Source of the DNA: Pseudomonadota bacterium
Lineage (GTDB): Bacteria; Pseudomonadota; Gammaproteobacteria; Xanthomonadales; Xanthomonadaceae
Assembly (NCBI GenBank): GCA_023394655.1
Contig: JAEXAG010000013.1
Coordinates: 1-24,777, forward strand
DNA length: 24,777 bases
Direction: 5' to 3'
Numbering within the stretch: the stretch's first letter is position 1; each line of letters starts with the position of its first letter. Both the position numbers and the translations under genes were made by a program. The notes under the pieces are model-generated. The model did not search any database. It was not told the origin of the DNA and was given only the letters and a program-made list of their open reading frames with translations. Positions 16,381-23,931 of the stretch are shown piece after piece.

Positions 16381-16410
16381 CGCGCCCGGTTGATCCGGGC
16401 GCGGCTTTTT
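16381..16410 (+). terminator. Intrinsic terminator after terC
   Basis: CGCGCCCGG (16381-16389) and CCGGGCGCG (16395-16403) form a perfect 9-bp stem around a TTGAT loop, followed by GC and five T residues. It begins 10 bases after the terC stop and ends the dgkA-terC unit. It is the clearest intrinsic terminator in the window. Confidence 0.9.
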
Positions 16411-16486
16411 CACCTGCCCTGAACACGTCAAGCGGCAACTTGGCGTCAAATCGCCGGCGCACGACCGGCCCATTCGCGGAGTTCCC

Positions 16487-17095
16487 ATGCGTGCCATTCG
16501 TCTTCTCGCCATCCTCCTGCTGGCTTCCATCCTGTCCGGCTGCGGTTACAACGAGATCCAGCAGAAGGACGAGGCCGTCAATGCGGCCTGGTCGCAGGTG
16601 CTGAACGTGTACAAGCGCCGCGCCGACCTGGTGCCGAACCTGGTCAACACGGTGAAGGGCTACGCTGCCCACGAAGAGCGCGTGTTCACCGAAGTGACCG
16701 CCGCGCGTGCGCGGGTGGGCAGCATCAACGTCAACGCCGATGACGATGCGTCGCTGCAGCAGTTCCAGCAGGCCCAGGGCGAGCTCAACGGCGCGATCGG
16801 CCGGCTGCTGCTGGTGGCGGAGAACTACCCGCAGCTGAAGGCCGACCAGAACTTCCTGCAGCTGCAGGCGCAGCTGGAAGGCACCGAGAACCGCATCGCG
16901 GTGGAGCGCCAGCGCTACATCGCCGCCGTGCAGGACTTCAACACCTACATCCGCAGCTTCCCGCAGAACCTCATCGCGATGATGTTCGGCTACAAGGTCA
17001 AGCCCAACTTCGGCGTCGAGAACGAGCAGCAGATCCAGCAGGCGCCGAGCGTCGATTTCGGCACGGCGGCCCCGCAGCCGGCCCCCGCGGGCTGA
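16487..17095 (+). CDS. lemA: LemA family lipoprotein
   Basis: This 202-residue LemA-family protein has an N-terminal lipoprotein signal (AILLLASILSGC, lipidated Cys at about residue 19) and a coiled four-helix body. Family hallmarks are NEIQQKDEAVNAAWSQVLNVYKRR, DLVPNLVNTVKGYA, HEERVFTEVTAAR, VAENYPQLKADQNFLQLQAQLEGTENRIAVERQRY, and FNTYIRSFPQNLIAMMFGY with the KPNF end. Its molecular role is not well defined; it is regularly found with TPM/YgcG proteins, as here. ATG 16487 has GCGGAG five bases upstream. It lies downstream of a terminator and starts a new unit with the two TPM genes. The last 20 residues are Pro/Ala-rich and poorly conserved. Confidence 0.93.
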   Translation: MRAIRLLAILLLASILSGCGYNEIQQKDEAVNAAWSQVLNVYKRRADLVPNLVNTVKGYAAHEERVFTEVTAARARVGSINVNADDDASLQQFQQAQGELNGAIGRLLLVAENYPQLKADQNFLQLQAQLEGTENRIAVERQRYIAAVQDFNTYIRSFPQNLIAMMFGYKVKPNFGVENEQQIQQAPSVDFGTAAPQPAPAG

Positions 17096-17125
17096 TCGGC
17101 GCCTTGCCGACCGGGGCGCGCTGAC

Positions 17126-18052
17126 ATGCGAGCGTTGCGCCTGATGCTGGCGCTGGCCATGGCGTGGCTGTGCCTGGCCCTGCCGGCGCTCGGCCAGCAG
17201 CTGGCACCGATCCCGGCGTTGGACTCCCCGGTCGTCGATACCACCGGCACGCTCGACGAGGCCACGCGCGCCAAGCTCGTCGCGCAGGCAGAGGCCCTGC
17301 AGGCGCGCAAGGGCAGCCAGTTGCAAGTGCTGATGGTGCCGACCACCCAGCCCGAGGACATCGCCCAGTACGCGCAACGCGTGTTCGATGCCTGGAAGCT
17401 CGGGCGCCAGGGCGTGGACGACGGCGTCCTGCTGTTGGTCGCCAAGGATGATCGCCGGGTGCGCATCCAGCCGGGCTACGGATTGGAGGGGGCGATCCCC
17501 GATGCCACCGCCAACCGCGTGGTGCAGGAATATCTGGTGCCGCGATTCCGTGCCGGCGATTTTGCCGGCGGCATCGTCGAGGCCAGCGAGCAACTGGTGC
17601 GGCTGGTCGATGGCGAGCCGCTGCCCGAGCCGGTGGCCGCGCATCGCCCCGGCCCGGATAGCGGCGGCAACTGGTTGATCGCCCTGTTCGCCGCCTTCGT
17701 GGTGGCCAATGTGCTGCGCGGGGTGTTGGGACGGATGCCCGCCGGCGTGCGCGGGCTGTTTTCCGGCGGTGGTGCCGGACTGGTGGCACTGCTGCTTTCC
17801 AGCGTGATGCTGGTGGGCGGCATCGGTGCCTTGATCGGTTTCTTCATCGGGCTGGCCGGCGGCGGTGGCCGTGGCCGCTACGCGCGCGATGATGGCTGGG
17901 GCGGCTTCGGCGGTGGCTGGGGCGGCGGCAGCGGCGGCAGCTGGGGCGGCCCGCGCTCCGGTGGCTGGGGTGGTGGTGGCGGCTTCGGTGGCGGCGGTTG
18001 GTCCGGCGGCGGCGGGATGTCCGGTGGCGGCGGCGCGTCGGGGAGCTGGTGA
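17126..18052 (+). CDS. Secreted/membrane TPM-domain protein (YgcG-like) with Gly-rich tail
   Basis: This 308-residue protein has a Sec signal peptide (1-23, ending ALPALG), a TPM domain (about 30-165), two hydrophobic stretches (about 185-200 and 210-255) and a glycine-rich tail (about 250-308) made of GGW, GGG and SGG runs. The TPM domain shows VVDTTGTLDEATRAKL, QLQVLMVPTTQPEDIAQYAQRVFDAWKLG, GVDDGVLLLVAKDDRRVRIQPGYGLEGAIPD and YLVPRFRAGDFAGGI. The family is sometimes annotated as a phosphatase on the basis of a plant member, but bacterial function is unproven. It follows lemA by 30 bases and overlaps the next TPM gene by one base. The tail resembles the SGGGG ends of YgcG relatives. Confidence 0.9.
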   Translation: MRALRLMLALAMAWLCLALPALGQQLAPIPALDSPVVDTTGTLDEATRAKLVAQAEALQARKGSQLQVLMVPTTQPEDIAQYAQRVFDAWKLGRQGVDDGVLLLVAKDDRRVRIQPGYGLEGAIPDATANRVVQEYLVPRFRAGDFAGGIVEASEQLVRLVDGEPLPEPVAAHRPGPDSGGNWLIALFAAFVVANVLRGVLGRMPAGVRGLFSGGGAGLVALLLSSVMLVGGIGALIGFFIGLAGGGGRGRYARDDGWGGFGGGWGGGSGGSWGGPRSGGWGGGGGFGGGGWSGGGGMSGGGGASGSW

Positions 18053-18546
18053 TGAAACGCCTGTTGCGCCATCTGTTCGCGCCCTCGGTCCGTGGCCTGT
18101 TCCCCGAGGAGCGTCTGCAACGCATCCATGACGCGATCGCGGCGGGCGAAGCCGGGCATCGCGGCGAGATCTGCTTCGCGGTCGAGCCGGCCTTGCATTG
18201 GCGCGACGTGGTGGCCGGCGTCGATTCGCGCCGGCATGCCGAGGATGCCTTCGCGCGGCTGCGGGTCTGGGACACCGTCGCCAACAACGGCGTGCTGCTC
18301 TACCTGCTGCTGGCCGATCACCGCATCGAGATCGTCGCCGACCGCGGCTTGGGCGATCGGGTCAGCGCCGATCAATGGCGCGGCATCTGCCAGCTGGTGG
18401 AGGAAAGGATGCGTGCGGGCGATCCCGAAGCGGCCATCCTGCAGGGCGTCGGGAAGATCCACCAGCTGCTGGCCGAGCACTTCCCGCGCGCCGAAGGCGA
18501 CGTGGACGAGGACGAGCTGCCGAACCGCCCGGTGATCCTCGGGTGA
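18052..18546 (+). CDS. Second TPM-domain protein, no signal peptide
   Basis: This 164-residue protein is a second, shorter TPM-domain member (FPEERLQRIHDAIAAGE, GEICFAVEPALHW, AFARLRVWDTVANNGVLLYLLLADHRIEIVADRGLG, RMRAGDPEAAILQGV). Unlike its neighbour, it shows no signal peptide, no membrane helix and no glycine-rich tail, so it is probably cytoplasmic or peripheral. Its ATG shares one base with the preceding stop (TGATG), a strong sign of translational coupling. The order lemA-TPM-TPM recurs in proteobacteria, and a joint role with LemA at the envelope is inferred. The frame begins a little upstream inside the preceding gene, but the TGATG junction decides the start. Confidence 0.88.
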   Translation: MKRLLRHLFAPSVRGLFPEERLQRIHDAIAAGEAGHRGEICFAVEPALHWRDVVAGVDSRRHAEDAFARLRVWDTVANNGVLLYLLLADHRIEIVADRGLGDRVSADQWRGICQLVEERMRAGDPEAAILQGVGKIHQLLAEHFPRAEGDVDEDELPNRPVILG

Positions 18547-18604
18547 GCGCGGCCGCGATGCCGGCTCGGGCACAATGGCGGCCCGGTTCCGCCGAGCACG
18601 CTTG

Positions 18605-19492
18605 ATGTCTCCCTATCTGCACCAGCTTGATCCCGTTGCCGTCCACCTCGGTCCGCTGAAGATCCACTGGTACGGGGTGATGTACCTGCTGGCCTTCGCC
18701 AGCGCGTGGTGGCTGGGACGTTCGCGCATCCGCCGCGGGCGCCTGCCGGGCGTGGACGAAAATGCCTTCGGCGACCTGCTGTTCTACGGCATGCTCGGCG
18801 TGGTGCTGGGCGGACGCATCGGCTACATCCTGTTCTACGACCTGCAGACCTACATCGCCGATCCGTTGCAGGTGCTCAAGGTCTGGCAGGGCGGGATGAG
18901 CTTCCACGGCGGCTTGCTTGGCGTGCTCCTGGCCGCGTGGTGGTGGTCGCGCCGACATCGGCTGCACTTCTTCGACGTGGTGGATTTCGTGGCGCCGCTG
19001 ATCCCGCTCGGGCTTGGTTTCGGGCGCTTCGGCAACTGGATCAACGGCGAGCTGTGGGGCAAGCCCACCGATGGCAGCTGGGGCGTGGTGTTTCCCTCCT
19101 CGCTGCCGGAAAACCTGGGCCACCTGCCGGCCTCCAGCCTGCGCGCGATGCACGAGACGGGCGTGCTCGACGCCTACGCGCGCCACCCGAGCCAGCTCTA
19201 CCAGATGGCGTGGGAGGGGATCGTCATGTTCCTTGCCTTGTGGCTGTACTCGTCGAAGCGGCGACCGCGCTACGCGGTGGCCGGGCTGTTCGCGCTGCTC
19301 TACGGCCTGTTCCGCTTCGCGGTGGAGTTCGTGCGATTGCCCGATCCGCAGCTGGGCTACCTCGCCTTCGGCTGGCTCACGATGGGCCAGGTGCTGAGCT
19401 TGCCGCTGATCGCGCTGGGCCTGTTCTGGCTGTGGATCTCGCGTCGCCAGCCGGTGCTGCAGCCGCAGCCGGCGCTGCCTTCGCAGGATTGA
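18605..19492 (+). CDS. lgt: Prolipoprotein diacylglyceryl transferase
   Basis: Lgt transfers the diacylglyceryl group from phosphatidylglycerol to the lipobox Cys of prolipoproteins, the first step of bacterial lipoprotein maturation, at the inner membrane. The 295-residue protein has seven hydrophobic segments and the family landmarks: IHWYGVMYLLAF, GGRIGYILFYD, MSFHGGLLG with the conserved His, the Lgt signature GFGRFGNWINGELWG with the essential Arg, HPSQLYQ, and RFAVEFVR. The ATG at 18605 gives the typical start MSPYLHQLDPVA; an ATG 30 bases upstream would add unconserved residues. CACAAT at 18571-18576 could be a -10 element. Substrates in this window would include LemA and the TlpA-like lipoprotein. 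A convergent gene follows after 28 bases. Confidence 0.97.
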   Translation: MSPYLHQLDPVAVHLGPLKIHWYGVMYLLAFASAWWLGRSRIRRGRLPGVDENAFGDLLFYGMLGVVLGGRIGYILFYDLQTYIADPLQVLKVWQGGMSFHGGLLGVLLAAWWWSRRHRLHFFDVVDFVAPLIPLGLGFGRFGNWINGELWGKPTDGSWGVVFPSSLPENLGHLPASSLRAMHETGVLDAYARHPSQLYQMAWEGIVMFLALWLYSSKRRPRYAVAGLFALLYGLFRFAVEFVRLPDPQLGYLAFGWLTMGQVLSLPLIALGLFWLWISRRQPVLQPQPALPSQD

Positions 19493-19520
19493 GCGCGCGG
19501 CATCGTCCGCGCAGGCACGA

Positions 19521-19844
19521 TCAGCGCCGGCCGAAGCGGGCGATGAGTCCGTCCCAGCTGCCGGCGAAGATCACCATCAGCGAAAGCAGGACGATGCCCC
19601 AGGCATAGCCCTGTGCGCCGCCGCGCAGGGTCCAGGCTTCCATCACGCCATAAGAGAACCAGAACAGCGCCAGCACGCTGGCCCAGAAAGCCGCGCTCTT
19701 CATCTTCAGTGCGAGTGCGCCGGCCAGCAGCAACGGCGGCAGGGTGGCGAACGCCAGCGTGGCCGGCTGGTGGCGGAAGCCGAAGGCGAACAGCGCGGCG
19801 AGGCCGAGCAGGGACACCAGCACCAGTCGCTTCGGGCCGCTCAT
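19521..19844 (-). CDS. DUF2069 family small membrane protein
   Basis: This 107-residue inner-membrane protein has four predicted hydrophobic helices (LVLVSLLGLAALFAFGF; LAFATLPPLLLAGALAL; AAFWASVLALFWFSYGVMEAW; YAWGIVLLSLMVIFAGSWDGL). The Lys-Ser in LALKMKSAAFW and the FSYGVMEAW motif fit the DUF2069 family, whose function is unknown. The start ATG at 19844 overlaps the wrbA stop as ATGA, so the two are co-translated; the wrbA-DUF2069 pairing is common in gammaproteobacteria. It converges on lgt. Nothing beyond membrane location can be claimed. Confidence 0.83.
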   Translation of the reverse strand: MSGPKRLVLVSLLGLAALFAFGFRHQPATLAFATLPPLLLAGALALKMKSAAFWASVLALFWFSYGVMEAWTLRGGAQGYAWGIVLLSLMVIFAGSWDGLIARFGRR

Positions 19845-20434
19845 GCGGCAAGCTTCCGGGCGAGCGTGGCAAGCCGGCGGCCGAAGGCGCGGGCGAGCTC
19901 GCTTTCATCGGCGGAGAGCGTCGGATCGTCTTCCGCCCCGGCATGGTGGCTGGGGCCGTAGGGCGTGCCGCCGCCGAGGGTGCTGGAAAGCCGGGTTTCG
20001 CTGAACGGAATCCCGGCGATGACGCAGCCGTGGTGGAGCAGGGGCACCATCATCGAGAGCAGGGTGGATTCCTGGCCGCCGTGCATCGTCGCGGTCGAGG
20101 TGAACACGCCGGCCGGTTTTCCGATCAGGGTGCCGTTGGCCCATTCGCCGCCCAGCGTGTCGAGGAAATGCTTGACCGGCGCGGCCATGTTGCCGAAGCG
20201 GGTGGGGCTGCCGAGCGCGAGCCCCGCGCATTCGCGCAGGTCCTCGATGCGGGCATAGGGCGCGCCTTCTTCGGGCACCGGGGGCAGCGCGGTTTCGGTC
20301 TGCACGGCCACCGGCGGCAGGCTGCGCAGGCGCGCGCAGGCACCCTCCACCTCGCCGATGCCGCGTGCGATCTGCCGCGCGAGCGCGGCCACCGAGCCGC
20401 CGCGGCTGTAGTACAGCACCAGGATTTCTGTCAT
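19841..20434 (-). CDS. wrbA: NAD(P)H:quinone oxidoreductase, WrbA type
   Basis: This 197-residue flavodoxin-like FMN enzyme reduces quinones by two electrons, limiting semiquinone and oxidative stress. Seen are the FMN phosphate loop LVLYYSRGGSVAALA (residues about 4-18), GLALGSPTRFGNMAAPVKHFLD, the isoalloxazine-binding TSTATMHGGQESTLLSMM with PLLHHGCVIAGIPFSE, GGTPYGPSH, and the C-terminal helix ELARAFGRRLATLARKL. The family-specific insertion that allows tetramer formation is present. ATG 20434 has GAGGA nine bases upstream. The much longer frame upstream on this strand is an antisense shadow of yihY and tlpA. It is divergent from yihY across 54 bp. Confidence 0.93.
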   Translation of the reverse strand: MTEILVLYYSRGGSVAALARQIARGIGEVEGACARLRSLPPVAVQTETALPPVPEEGAPYARIEDLRECAGLALGSPTRFGNMAAPVKHFLDTLGGEWANGTLIGKPAGVFTSTATMHGGQESTLLSMMVPLLHHGCVIAGIPFSETRLSSTLGGGTPYGPSHHAGAEDDPTLSADESELARAFGRRLATLARKLAA

Positions 20435-20457
20435 TGCGGGATTCCTCGTTGGCGCAC

Positions 20458-20463
20458 AGTGTA
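20458..20463 (-). promoter_or_regulatory. Possible -10 element for wrbA
   Basis: On the minus strand TACACT lies 23 bases upstream of the wrbA ATG, within the 54-bp divergent gap. No convincing -35 hexamer is seen at 16-18 bp. The gap must also hold the yihY promoter, for which no strong pair is visible. Confidence 0.3.
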
Positions 20464-20488
20464 GGGGCTCGCTGTTAGTCTTGGGCGG

Positions 20489-21796
20489 ATGAGCACGACC
20501 GACCGTACGCTGGCGATGCGTGGTTACCTGGAGCGGATGGGCGACCGCGCGCGCATGCTGACCCTGGCGCGTTTCGTGGGCCGGCGCTTCCTCGACGACC
20601 GCCTGTTCGAGGCCGCCGGTTCGCTCGCCTACATCACCCTGTTCGCGCTGGTGCCGCTGGCGACGGTGATCTTCGGCACCCTGTCCGCGTTCAAGGTGTT
20701 CACCGAGGGCCGCTGGGCGGAACAGCTCAGCGATTACATCTTCCTCAACTTCGTGCCCAGCTCCGCCCGCGCGGTGGAGGAGTACCTGCTGGAGTTCTCG
20801 CACAACGCCAACGCGTTGACTGTGGTCGGCACGGTGGCGCTGGTCGTGTCCCTGCTGATCACCCTGACCAGCGTCGAGACCATCTTCAACCGCATCTGGC
20901 GCGTGCCCACCACGCGACCGCAGCTGAGCCGCTTCCTGGTCTACTGGACGGTGCTGACGCTCGGCGCCCTGTTCGCGGTGGCGAGCCTTGCGCTTTCGGC
21001 GCAGTTCTTCGCGTTGGCGATCTTCGATTCGATCCCCGGACAATGGCTGGAAGGCTTCATGCTGCGCGCCACGCCGGTGCTGATCGAGCTGTGCGTGTTC
21101 GCGGCCATCTACCGCGTGGTCCCGCATCGCACGGTCAAATGGCGACACGCCTTCGCCGGCGCGGTGCTGGGCGTTGCCGGCTTCGAGCTGGTGAAGTGGG
21201 GGCTGGGCATCTTCCTCGGCAACTTCAACACCTACCAGCGCATCTACGGCTCGGTGGCCCTGCTGCCGGTGCTGCTGATGTGGATCTACCTGAGCTGGGT
21301 GGCGGTGCTGCTCGGCGCCTCGTTCGCGTCCAGTCTTTCCGCCTTCCGCTACCAGCCGGCCTCGCAACGCCTTCCCGAAGGTTACGAGCTCTACGGCATG
21401 CTGCGGATGCTCGGTCGCTTCCAGCAGGCACGCGCACGCGGCAAGGGCCTGCACACCGACCAGATCCGCCAGCTGGAGCCGATGCTCACCGACAGCCTGG
21501 TGCAGGAGATGCTGTGCCGGCTGGATGAAATCGGCATCGTCAGTCGCGCCGAAGCCGGCGATTGGCTGCTGGCGCGCGATCTGCACGAAGTGGCCATCAG
21601 CGAGCTCTACACCGCCTGCCAACTGCGGGTGCCGATCCACGAGGCGCACCTGCCCTGCAAGAACGATCCGTTGGGCGCGGCGGTGATGGAGATCATCGAC
21701 GAACTGCGCCTGCCGCTGCGCGACCTCCTGAAGCGCCGCGTTTCCAGCGTCTACGAATCCCTGCCGCGAACCGAGCCGGAGCAAGACCCGCCATGA
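20489..21796 (+). CDS. yihY: YihY/BrkB-family inner membrane protein with C-terminal winged-helix-like domain
   Basis: This 435-residue protein has about six membrane helices in residues 1-290 with family landmarks AAGSLAYITLFALVPLATV, FNRIWRV, YRVVPHRTVKWRHAFAGAVLG, FELVKWGLGIFLGNFNTYQRIYGSVALLPVLLMWIYLSW and LLGASFAS. The family was once annotated as RNase BN; that activity belongs to another protein, and the membrane function is unknown. Residues about 300-435 form a soluble tail of about 130 residues (PEGYELYGMLRMLGRFQQ, LTDSLVQEMLCRLDEIGIVSRAEAG) that looks like a winged-helix fold, absent in the roughly 290-residue E. coli protein. Another possible start is ATG 20516. The stop overlaps the tlpA-like gene as ATGA. 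Confidence 0.9.
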   Translation: MSTTDRTLAMRGYLERMGDRARMLTLARFVGRRFLDDRLFEAAGSLAYITLFALVPLATVIFGTLSAFKVFTEGRWAEQLSDYIFLNFVPSSARAVEEYLLEFSHNANALTVVGTVALVVSLLITLTSVETIFNRIWRVPTTRPQLSRFLVYWTVLTLGALFAVASLALSAQFFALAIFDSIPGQWLEGFMLRATPVLIELCVFAAIYRVVPHRTVKWRHAFAGAVLGVAGFELVKWGLGIFLGNFNTYQRIYGSVALLPVLLMWIYLSWVAVLLGASFASSLSAFRYQPASQRLPEGYELYGMLRMLGRFQQARARGKGLHTDQIRQLEPMLTDSLVQEMLCRLDEIGIVSRAEAGDWLLARDLHEVAISELYTACQLRVPIHEAHLPCKNDPLGAAVMEIIDELRLPLRDLLKRRVSSVYESLPRTEPEQDPP

Positions 21797-22377
21797 ATAC
21801 CCCGATCCGAATCCTTCTCCTGTCGGCGCTGGTGGCCGCCGTCGGCGTGGCCGGTTGTCGCCGGGAAGCGACGCCCGAGGAGGCCGCGGGCGATGCGGCA
21901 GAGGTGGCGACGCCGGCATCGGATCCGGCGGCGCGGCCTGATCCGGTGGCGATCGGCGGGGTCGTGCCGTTGGCGGTGAAGACGCTGGAGGGCGGCGATT
22001 TCGACATCGCCGCGCAGCGTGGCCGCTGGGTGGTGGTGAACTACTGGGCCACCTGGTGCCGGCCGTGCCTGGAGGAAATGCCGGAGCTTTCCGCGCTCGA
22101 TGCCATGCGCGAGCACGTGCAGGTGATCGGCCTGGCCTACGAGGAAATCGAGGCCGAGGAGTTGCGCGAATTCCTCGAAAAGCATCCGGTGGTCTATCCG
22201 ATCGCCGTGGTCGACGTGACCGATCCGCCCGCCGCGTTCGAGGTGCCGCGCGGCTTGCCGATGACCTATCTGGTCGATCCCGAGGGGCGGTTGGCGAAGC
22301 AGTTCCTCGGCCCGGTGACCGCGCGGCAGATCGAGGAAGCAATCGCGGAGGCCGGCGGTCCGGCGGTCGGCGCATGA
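21793..22377 (+). CDS. TlpA-like thioredoxin-fold lipoprotein
   Basis: This 194-residue envelope protein has a lipoprotein signal (ILLLSALVAAVGVAGC, lipidated Cys at about residue 22), an Ala/Pro/Asp-rich linker (about 23-52) and a TlpA/ResA-type thioredoxin domain. The active site is WATWCRPC with both Cys of the CxxC pair, in the context GRWVVVNYWATWCRPCLEE, and the cis-Pro is in RGLPMTYLVDPEGR. Such proteins reduce or exchange disulfides in the periplasm, for example for cytochrome c maturation; the partner is unknown here. ATG 21793 overlaps the yihY stop and the TGA overlaps the acylphosphatase start, so translation of all three is coupled. No DsbD-like reductant is in the window. Confidence 0.9.
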   Translation: MNTPIRILLLSALVAAVGVAGCRREATPEEAAGDAAEVATPASDPAARPDPVAIGGVVPLAVKTLEGGDFDIAAQRGRWVVVNYWATWCRPCLEEMPELSALDAMREHVQVIGLAYEEIEAEELREFLEKHPVVYPIAVVDVTDPPAAFEVPRGLPMTYLVDPEGRLAKQFLGPVTARQIEEAIAEAGGPAVGA

Positions 22378-22643
22378 AAGCGGCGCGTTTCCGCGTGACC
22401 GGGCGCGTGCAGGGCGTCTGGTACCGCGACAGTACCCGCCGCGAGGCGGAACGGCTGGGCATCGACGGCAGCGCCGTGAACCAGGCCGATGGCAGCGTGG
22501 AAGTGATCGCGCGCGGCGAGGAAGCCGCGCTCGAGGCGCTGGAGGCGTGGCTGCGGCAGGGGCCGCCGCTGGCCGAAGTGGCCGGTGTCGTCCGTGAGTC
22601 ACTGGAGCCGGACGCGGTGCCGGCGGGCTTCCGCACCGGCTGA
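22374..22643 (+). CDS. acyP: Acylphosphatase
   Basis: This small cytoplasmic enzyme hydrolyses acyl phosphates such as acetyl- or carbamoyl-phosphate. The 89-residue product is the usual length. The phosphate-binding loop GRVQGVWYRDSTRREAERLG carries catalytic Arg18, and the second motif, GSAVNQADGSVEV, carries the catalytic Asn36. In most members that motif reads GWVRN, so the residues just before Asn are unusual, but the Asn itself is kept. ATG 22374 overlaps the preceding stop as ATGA. Only 10 bases separate its stop from that of the convergent ppk2. Confidence 0.93.
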   Translation: MKAARFRVTGRVQGVWYRDSTRREAERLGIDGSAVNQADGSVEVIARGEEAALEALEAWLRQGPPLAEVAGVVRESLEPDAVPAGFRTG

Positions 22644-22653
22644 GCGGAAGGCT

Positions 22654-23451
22654 TCAGTCGATGGCGGGCGGCCGGTAGGGCGGGAGCGGCTTGACCACGG
22701 TGTAGCGCTCCTTCTTCGGCTTGCCCGGAAGCGGTGGCAGTTCCACGCGCGGTTCTTCGATGTGGGTATCGGGCAGGCGGTCCAGCAGATCGCGGATCAG
22801 GGTGAGCCGGCCCATGCGCTGCTGGTTGAAGTCCACCAGCGTCCACGGCGCATGGGGTGTATGGGTGGCCGCCAGCATCGCCTCGCGCGCCGCGGTGTAT
22901 TCGCCGTAGAGCTCGCGTGCCTGGAGATCGACCGGCGAGAGCTTCCAGCCCTTGAGCGGATCGTCGCGGCGTTCGGCGAAGCGCTCTTCCTGCATCGCCT
23001 GGTCGCAGCAGAGCCAGTACTTGAACAGCAGGATGCCGTCATCCACCAGCTGCTTCTCGAATGGCGGGACCTGCGCGAGGAATGCCTCGACCTGTGCCGG
23101 CGTGGCGAAGCCCATCACCTTTTCGACGCCGGCGCGGTTGTACCAGCTGCGGTCGAACAGGACGATCTCGCCGGCGGCCGGCAGGTGGCTCACGTAGCGC
23201 TGGAAATACCACTCGCCGCGTTCGCGGTCGCTGGGCTTGGGCAGCGCCACCACCCGGCACTGGCGCGGGTTGAGGTGCTGGCTGACGGCCTTGATGACGC
23301 CGCCTTTGCCGGCGGTGTCGCGCCCTTCCACCAGCACCAGCACGCGCTGGCCGGTGGCCCGCAGCCAGCGCGCCATGTGGGTGAGTTCGATCTGCAGCGG
23401 CTCGACGAGCGCTTCGTATTCTTTTTTCTTCACAGGTGCACCGAATACCAT
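22654..23451 (-). CDS. ppk2: Polyphosphate kinase 2 (PPK2 family)
   Basis: PPK2 enzymes transfer phosphate between inorganic polyphosphate and nucleotides, mainly making ATP or GTP from polyphosphate. The 265-residue single-domain protein has the P-loop-kinase motifs: Walker A in EGRDTAGKGG, the segment LNPRQCRVVALPKPSDRERGEWYFQRYVSHLP, Walker B in VLFDRSWYNRAGVE, and lid residues in EERFAERRDDPLKGWKLSP. WTLVDFNQQRMGRL is also typical. Length and GEWYFQRY suggest the single-domain class I group, which may use ADP. ATG 23451 overlaps the acetyltransferase end by 22 bases. A GTG at 23433, giving MKKKEYEAL, overlaps it by only four and is an equally good start. It is probably co-transcribed with the upstream acetyltransferase gene. 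Confidence 0.93.
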   Translation of the reverse strand: MVFGAPVKKKEYEALVEPLQIELTHMARWLRATGQRVLVLVEGRDTAGKGGVIKAVSQHLNPRQCRVVALPKPSDRERGEWYFQRYVSHLPAAGEIVLFDRSWYNRAGVEKVMGFATPAQVEAFLAQVPPFEKQLVDDGILLFKYWLCCDQAMQEERFAERRDDPLKGWKLSPVDLQARELYGEYTAAREAMLAATHTPHAPWTLVDFNQQRMGRLTLIRDLLDRLPDTHIEEPRVELPPLPGKPKKERYTVVKPLPPYRPPAID

Positions 23452-23873
23452 TGGGTGTCGTCTTCCCGCCAGCCCGAGGCGCGATACAGCGCACGCGCGG
23501 CTTCGTTGCGGCGGCCGGTTTCCAGTTGCAGGCGGCTGGCGCCGTCATCGCGGGCGTAGGCGATCGCCGCGCGCAGCAGTTCGGTGGCAATGCCCGCGCG
23601 GCGATGTTCCGGCGGCACGAAGATGTCGTTGAGTACCCAGATGCGCGAGGTCTGCACCGACGAGTACATCGGATACAACTGGGCGAAGCCGACCACGGCG
23701 CCTTCGCGCTCGGCGAGCATCACCACCGATTCGTTCGCGCCGATGCGCGCGCGCAGCCAGTTGCGTGCGCGAGTCAGGTCGGAGGGCTGATCGTAGAACT
23801 GGCGATAGGCATCGAACAGCGGCACCAGCGCATCGACGTCTTCCAGCTCGGCTTGGCGTACCCGGGTCTTCAT
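23430..23873 (-). CDS. GNAT family N-acetyltransferase
   Basis: This 147-residue single-domain acetyltransferase uses acetyl-CoA; the substrate is unknown. The opening MKTRVRQAELEDVDALVPLFDAYRQFY is typical of the group. Motif A is in WVLNDIFVPPEHRRAGIATELL, with the pyrophosphate-binding arginine/glycine loop RRAGIA. The closing segment RLQLETGRRNEAARALYRASGWREDD, with LYRASGW, is motif B. The frame is open for 90 bases upstream, but ATG 23873 gives a standard N-terminus; the upstream part falls in the gap after prfA. It sits 58 bases downstream of prfA and overlaps the ppk2 start. It is not RimI-like enough to name. Confidence 0.88.
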   Translation of the reverse strand: MKTRVRQAELEDVDALVPLFDAYRQFYDQPSDLTRARNWLRARIGANESVVMLAEREGAVVGFAQLYPMYSSVQTSRIWVLNDIFVPPEHRRAGIATELLRAAIAYARDDGASRLQLETGRRNEAARALYRASGWREDDTQWYSVHL

Positions 23874-23931
23874 CGCGGGGCGTCCGTGGGGTGGCGGGCG
23901 AAATGCCAGCATACCCGCTGTCGCGGACGGG

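Noticed and set aside
17860..18050. Gly-rich, G-rich tract as a DNA repeat or regulatory element
   Set aside because: It is the coding sequence for the glycine-rich tail of the TPM protein, common in this family.
19495..19512. Hairpin GCGCGG-CATCGT-CCGCGC between lgt and DUF2069 as terminator
   Set aside because: The stem is only 6 bp and no T-run follows on either strand, so it is not supportable as an intrinsic terminator.
20435..22846. Long minus-strand extension upstream of wrbA
   Set aside because: Only the last 197 codons match WrbA. The rest is antisense to yihY, the tlpA-like gene and acyP.
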